A stretch of 33,376 bases of DNA from an uncultured Brevibacillus sp. (GTDB taxonomy: Bacteria > Bacillota > Bacilli > Brevibacillales > Brevibacillaceae), in NCBI GenBank assembly GCA_946402065.1, contig CAMIVR010000051.1, positions 1 to 33,376 of the forward strand, written 5' to 3'. Position numbers and translations under genes: made by a program. Below, in pieces: positions 30,028 to 33,376 of the stretch (positions are counted from its first letter, which is position 1; each line of letters opens with the position of its first letter). The notes under the pieces were generated by a model, which saw only the letters and a list, made by a program, of their open reading frames with translations, made no database searches and had not been told where the DNA came from.

Positions 30028-32760
30028 TTACTCTCTTTCCAGATACGCTCTCATCAACGCCAGCAACTGTTTGAGATTGATCGGCTTGCTAATAAAATCG
30101 GTTGCACCCGCTCTCAGGCACGTCTCTCTGTCCTGCTCCATGGCTTTCGCCGTCAATGCAATTATAGGAATCTTCTGAAACATGTTCGTACTGCGAATGA
30201 CGCTGATGGCTTCAAAGCCGTCCAGGTTAGGCATCATCATGTCCATCAGAATCAAGTCGGTATCGGGGTTTTCCTGCAGGATATCCAGGCCCTCCTGCCC
30301 GTCTTCGGCAAACAGCACTTTCATCTGGTAGCCTTCGAGCGCAGTTATCAACGCGAAAACGCTCCGCATATCGTCATCAACAAGTAGAATCTTCTTGTTT
30401 TCCAGCACTTTGCTGTGAAACGGAGCGGATGGATCCTCCCCCTCCTGCAGCAGATCTGGCTGTTGCTGCTCGATCACTCCGGATTGGCCGATCTGCCAGT
30501 ACCCTGCCGCAGCTTCGACTGGACCGAGCACCGCCGGATTGATCAAATCCTCTTCATACACCGGCAGCAAAAGCGTGAACGTGCTCCCCTTCCCTTCTTC
30601 GCTGTCCACCTGGATCACCCCTCCCAGCAACTGCGCGAGTTCCTTGCAAATGCTTAATCCAAGGCCTGTTCCGCCGTACTTGCGACTCGTCGTCCCGTCT
30701 GCCTGACGGAATGCTTCGAAAATGATGTCATGCTTGTCCGCTGAAATTCCGATGCCCGTATCGGCAACCGAAAAAGCGATCCAGGACGTCCCCCCTCTCT
30801 CCGTCAGCTCGATTGAAAGTGCGACATAGCCCTGTTCGGTGAATTTGAACGCATTGGCCAACAAATTTTTAAGAATTTGCTGCAGCCGCTGTTCGTCTGT
30901 GTAAATCGTTGCGGGAACCTGCTCGCTGGCGGTGATGGAAAACTGCAGGTTCCGCTGCTGCGCCAGATGGGCGAAATCTCGCCCGAACGAAACCTGCAAA
31001 TCAAGCAGGTTGACAGCGGACGGAACGACCTCCATCCTGCCCGATTCGACCTTGGACAGGTCGAGCACCTCGTTGATCAGTCTGAGCAAGTCATTGCCGG
31101 AAGAATAAATCGTGCTGGCGTACTCGATCTGTGACGCCGTCAAGTTTCCCTCGCGATTTTCCGCCAGAATGTGAGCGAGGATGAGCATACTGTTGAGCGG
31201 TGTCCGCAGCTCGTGCGACATGTTGGTCAAAAACTCGGACTTGTATTTGGAGCTGGCCAGCACCTGCTGGGCTTTTTCCTCAAGGGCGATTTTTACTTTT
31301 TCCAGCTCTGTCGATTTTTGCTCCGAGTTTCTGTATTGTTCCTCCAAGCGCTCGTTGATCACACGCAATTCTTGCTGCTGCAGCTGCAGCTCTTTCGACT
31401 GCTTCTGCAACTCCTCAGTCAACAGCTGGGACTCGCGGAACAGCTTTTCGATTTGCATATAGCCTGTGATCCTGTTTATGGTTACCCCTAATGTCTCAAG
31501 CACCTGTTCGAGCAGCCTCATCTGCAGCGGATCGAATCTGCCGAATGTGGCCAATTCGATTGCCGCCAGCACTTCCCCCTGGAACGTGACCGGCAAAATA
31601 ATCAACCCTTTTGGCGATGCACCGCCTATCCCGGACGATACCGTTATGTAGTCCTCAGGCAGTTCTTTCAGATGAATGCTCCGCTTCTCCTGCACGGCCT
31701 GCCCGACCAGTCCCTCGCCGCTGCGGATCTCGCTGTTGCGCTCGGGCAATTCGTGCAAGGCATATCCGGCGAGCTTGACCATGCGCGCCTCCTCATCCGT
31801 ACCTGTCTTACCGTAAAAGACGCCGTAGCTCGCTCCGACGAGCGGAGTAATTTTGCAAATAAACAACCGGGCGAGCGTATGCAAATCTTCAACGCCTTGA
31901 TACATGGAACTGAACTCGGCAATTTTCGTCTTCAGCCAGGTTTGTTCCCGCAGCGTATCCTTGTATTCCTTCTCGTATTTCGCCCGTGCCTCCAGCGTTT
32001 CCGCCATCGCGTTGAACACGACGGCGATTTCTCCGACCTCATCCTTGGTCGTCACCTCGATTCGCGGAATCGCCCCGGCGACTGCATAATTGACATTGGC
32101 AATCTGGCGGGTGACCTTGTGCAAGCCGTTTGTAATGCTGTGCACCACCCACAGGCTGACGGCGCCCCCGATCAGCACAGTAACGACTACGAAAGCACTG
32201 ATGACTTTGATCGTAATTTTATACAAGGTCAGTGATCGATCCAGCGCTTCGTCCATCAACCGCTCTTGTTTATCCCGCAGCTGCTGAATCAACTGGTTCA
32301 GAACGACCCTTTTTTGCTCAGCCGAAACCTGCACCAATTTATTCGCTTCTTCCCTGTGCCCCGAGCGGATCAGGTTGAACACATCGCGAGTAATCAAGAT
32401 GTAGGATCGATACGCCGTCTTCGCTTGAATCATGTTTAGCCGCGATTCTTCCCCGGTCAGCTTTCCTTCCAGCTGTTGCAGCAAATCTGACGCACGGAGG
32501 TCGGCATTCTCGATGTCGTCGATCGCTTTGCGAATGTTATCCTCGCCCTCTGCCTGCAGCAAGGCGCTCATGCTTTGCCCTGCTTCGTTTACGGCAAACC
32601 AGACATTCGTAGCCAGCTTCATGTTCTCATAGCGTTCATTGATGACACCGCTCACATCCTCTTTCATCACGCTAAGCCTGTTTTGCACAAACCCCAAAAC
32701 AAGGACAAGTATCAAGAGAAGCGAGCCGAATCCGAAGGAAAGCTTTGTCTTAAACTTCAT
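30028..32760 (-). CDS. Membrane hybrid histidine kinase (sensor-HAMP-GAF-HisKA-HATPase-REC)
   Basis: From the ATG at 32760 (AAGGTG upstream) the product is 910 residues. Two membrane helices, about 9-27 and 185-205, enclose a helical extracytoplasmic domain of the four-helix-bundle type. HAMP (about 205-260), GAF (about 285-430) and a coiled coil follow. The kinase core carries His516 (FLTNMSHELRTPLNSM), the N-box NLLANAFKFTEQ, DTGIGIS and GGTGLGLSICKEL. A receiver domain ends the protein with Asp840 in LILMDMMMPNLDGFE. No phosphotransfer domain or DNA-binding regulator is encoded next to it, so the output lies elsewhere. Confidence 0.9.
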   Translation of the reverse strand: MKFKTKLSFGFGSLLLILVLVLGFVQNRLSVMKEDVSGVINERYENMKLATNVWFAVNEAGQSMSALLQAEGEDNIRKAIDDIENADLRASDLLQQLEGKLTGEESRLNMIQAKTAYRSYILITRDVFNLIRSGHREEANKLVQVSAEQKRVVLNQLIQQLRDKQERLMDEALDRSLTLYKITIKVISAFVVVTVLIGGAVSLWVVHSITNGLHKVTRQIANVNYAVAGAIPRIEVTTKDEVGEIAVVFNAMAETLEARAKYEKEYKDTLREQTWLKTKIAEFSSMYQGVEDLHTLARLFICKITPLVGASYGVFYGKTGTDEEARMVKLAGYALHELPERNSEIRSGEGLVGQAVQEKRSIHLKELPEDYITVSSGIGGASPKGLIILPVTFQGEVLAAIELATFGRFDPLQMRLLEQVLETLGVTINRITGYMQIEKLFRESQLLTEELQKQSKELQLQQQELRVINERLEEQYRNSEQKSTELEKVKIALEEKAQQVLASSKYKSEFLTNMSHELRTPLNSMLILAHILAENREGNLTASQIEYASTIYSSGNDLLRLINEVLDLSKVESGRMEVVPSAVNLLDLQVSFGRDFAHLAQQRNLQFSITASEQVPATIYTDEQRLQQILKNLLANAFKFTEQGYVALSIELTERGGTSWIAFSVADTGIGISADKHDIIFEAFRQADGTTSRKYGGTGLGLSICKELAQLLGGVIQVDSEEGKGSTFTLLLPVYEEDLINPAVLGPVEAAAGYWQIGQSGVIEQQQPDLLQEGEDPSAPFHSKVLENKKILLVDDDMRSVFALITALEGYQMKVLFAEDGQEGLDILQENPDTDLILMDMMMPNLDGFEAISVIRSTNMFQKIPIIALTAKAMEQDRETCLRAGATDFISKPINLKQLLALMRAYLERE

Positions 32761-33032
32761 CCTCGCACACCTTTTCTTTCTGAACAATTTTTGACCAACT
32801 CGGTACTTGTCCTCTCCGGCCTGTTATTTACTGAGGAGTTTGCAAAATTCTGTCTTATTCGTTCAAAGGCAATTGTTGTTAATTTCTCTGTCGCGCGGGA
32901 AAAACCTTTTCCTGGAAGCAACGAACGCGTGCAAAAAAGAAAAAGACCTTGACTCTGGCTGTCGTGGCGGGATTCCCCTCGCCTCCACCACACCCACGGT
33001 TGCCCAATGATTACGGCTAGTCCGTACATATA
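32761..33032. other. Intergenic region with partial repeat (copy C) upstream of the kinase operon
   Basis: No gene is seen. The 45 bases at 32966-33010 match the right end of copy B (17418-17463), with GATTCCCCTCGCCTCCACC exact. The kinase promoter must lie here; I see no convincing pair of hexamers. Confidence 0.45.
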
Positions 33033-33077
33033 ACGTCAAATCGGTATCCCGTATGAGCGAGGATACCGATTTGACGT
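33033..33077. repeat. Perfect 17-bp inverted repeat at the yunB stop
   Basis: ACGTCAAATCGGTATCC (33033-33049) and its exact complement (33061-33077) enclose 11 bases. The repeat touches the yunB stop codon. Only a weak T tract follows on the minus strand, so it may terminate or protect the transcript. Confidence 0.6.
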
Positions 33078-33376
33078 CAATTTTGCGGCGGCTTCACTGC
33101 GCCTTGATTATTTGGCATATCTGCCGGGTTTGTGTACACATTCGGTTTGCCGGCCGGATTATTGTAGAAATACTGCGGTACTTCACCGATGATGAGCGAG
33201 TGCGTGATGGGGATTTTCGTCGTTACGGTTGTCTGGTCGGTGGTAAACGGGATGACAATCCGCAAATCCACTTCGACATAGATGTAGACCGTAACCAGTA
33301 CCATGTTGATTCCCGCTTCCGCCATTTCCGTGTCCAATTTGGTTTTAACGGCCCCGATCGGGACAAACGTCACGGG
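33077..33376 (-). CDS. yunB: Sporulation protein YunB (C-terminal end)
   Basis: The gene enters from beyond the window; about 99 C-terminal codons are present. VTFVPIGAVKTKLDTEMAEA, then INMVLVTVYIYVEVDLRIVI and PFTTDQTTVTTKIPITHSLI followed by GEVPQYFYN, is the conserved end of YunB, a SigE-controlled mother-cell protein needed for efficient sporulation. It belongs to the SpoIIR/YunB-like group with an N-terminal membrane anchor, which is not visible here. The last 25 residues are rich in Asn, Pro and Gly. Confidence 0.88.
   Translation of the reverse strand, partial: PVTFVPIGAVKTKLDTEMAEAGINMVLVTVYIYVEVDLRIVIPFTTDQTTVTTKIPITHSLIIGEVPQYFYNNPAGKPNVYTNPADMPNNQGAVKPPQN

Overview
The window looks like chromosome of an endospore-forming member of the Bacillales, most likely Brevibacillus or a close relative. 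Gene order follows the Bacillus subtilis yum-yut-yun segment: yumC end, yutM, yuzB, yutJ, yuzD, yutI, yutH, yutG, remains of yutF, yutE, yutD, yutC, lipA, lytH (yunA), yunB. Menaquinone is made by the futalosine route (mqnE). Sporulation genes and candidate forespore or mother-cell promoters occur throughout. No rRNA, tRNA, phage, transposase or CRISPR array was seen.

Layout. 1-1932: end of yumC, a zinc-ribbon protein, a secreted coiled-coil protein and a SurA-N-like foldase. 1933-2684: no conventional gene, but a SigF/SigG-type promoter, a tiny ORF interrupted by CTT-TGA, and a nested inverted-repeat element. 2685-6609: yutM, a Spo0E-like phosphatase, mqnE with a long structured leader, yuzB and yutJ. 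6700-9717: a large PAS-PAS-GAF-PAS-GGDEF-EAL protein with a degenerate GGDQF motif and a Spo0A-box-like site upstream. 9977-14093: a coiled-coil protein, yuzD and yutI (divergent), an alpha/beta hydrolase, yutH and yutG. 14165-15930: homogentisate dioxygenase behind the scar of a hisC-like aminotransferase, under a promoter overlapped by a cre-like site, then a decayed yutF. 16099-18828: a stand-alone FliF/YscJ-like small protein, a MerR/TipAS regulator with its own operator, a SufR-like regulator, yutE and an unlisted 39-residue membrane protein. 18960-23095: glpX, a DUF3055 protein, yutD, a Gly/Thr/Tyr-rich YhcN-type lipoprotein and lipA. 23175-26800: the yhaO-yhaN nuclease/ATPase pair. 27028-33376: lytH, two linked hybrid histidine kinases and the end of yunB.

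Themes. Fe-S and lipoate metabolism (yutM, yutI, yuzB, yuzD, lipA, SufR-like regulator) and sporulation (Spo0E-like, yutH, yutC, lytH, yunB, kinases resembling phosphorelay inputs) dominate. Two neighbouring genes, the aminotransferase and yutF, each appear to have lost their middle by internal deletion. A non-coding repeat family of about 170 bp occurs at least twice, with a third partial copy.
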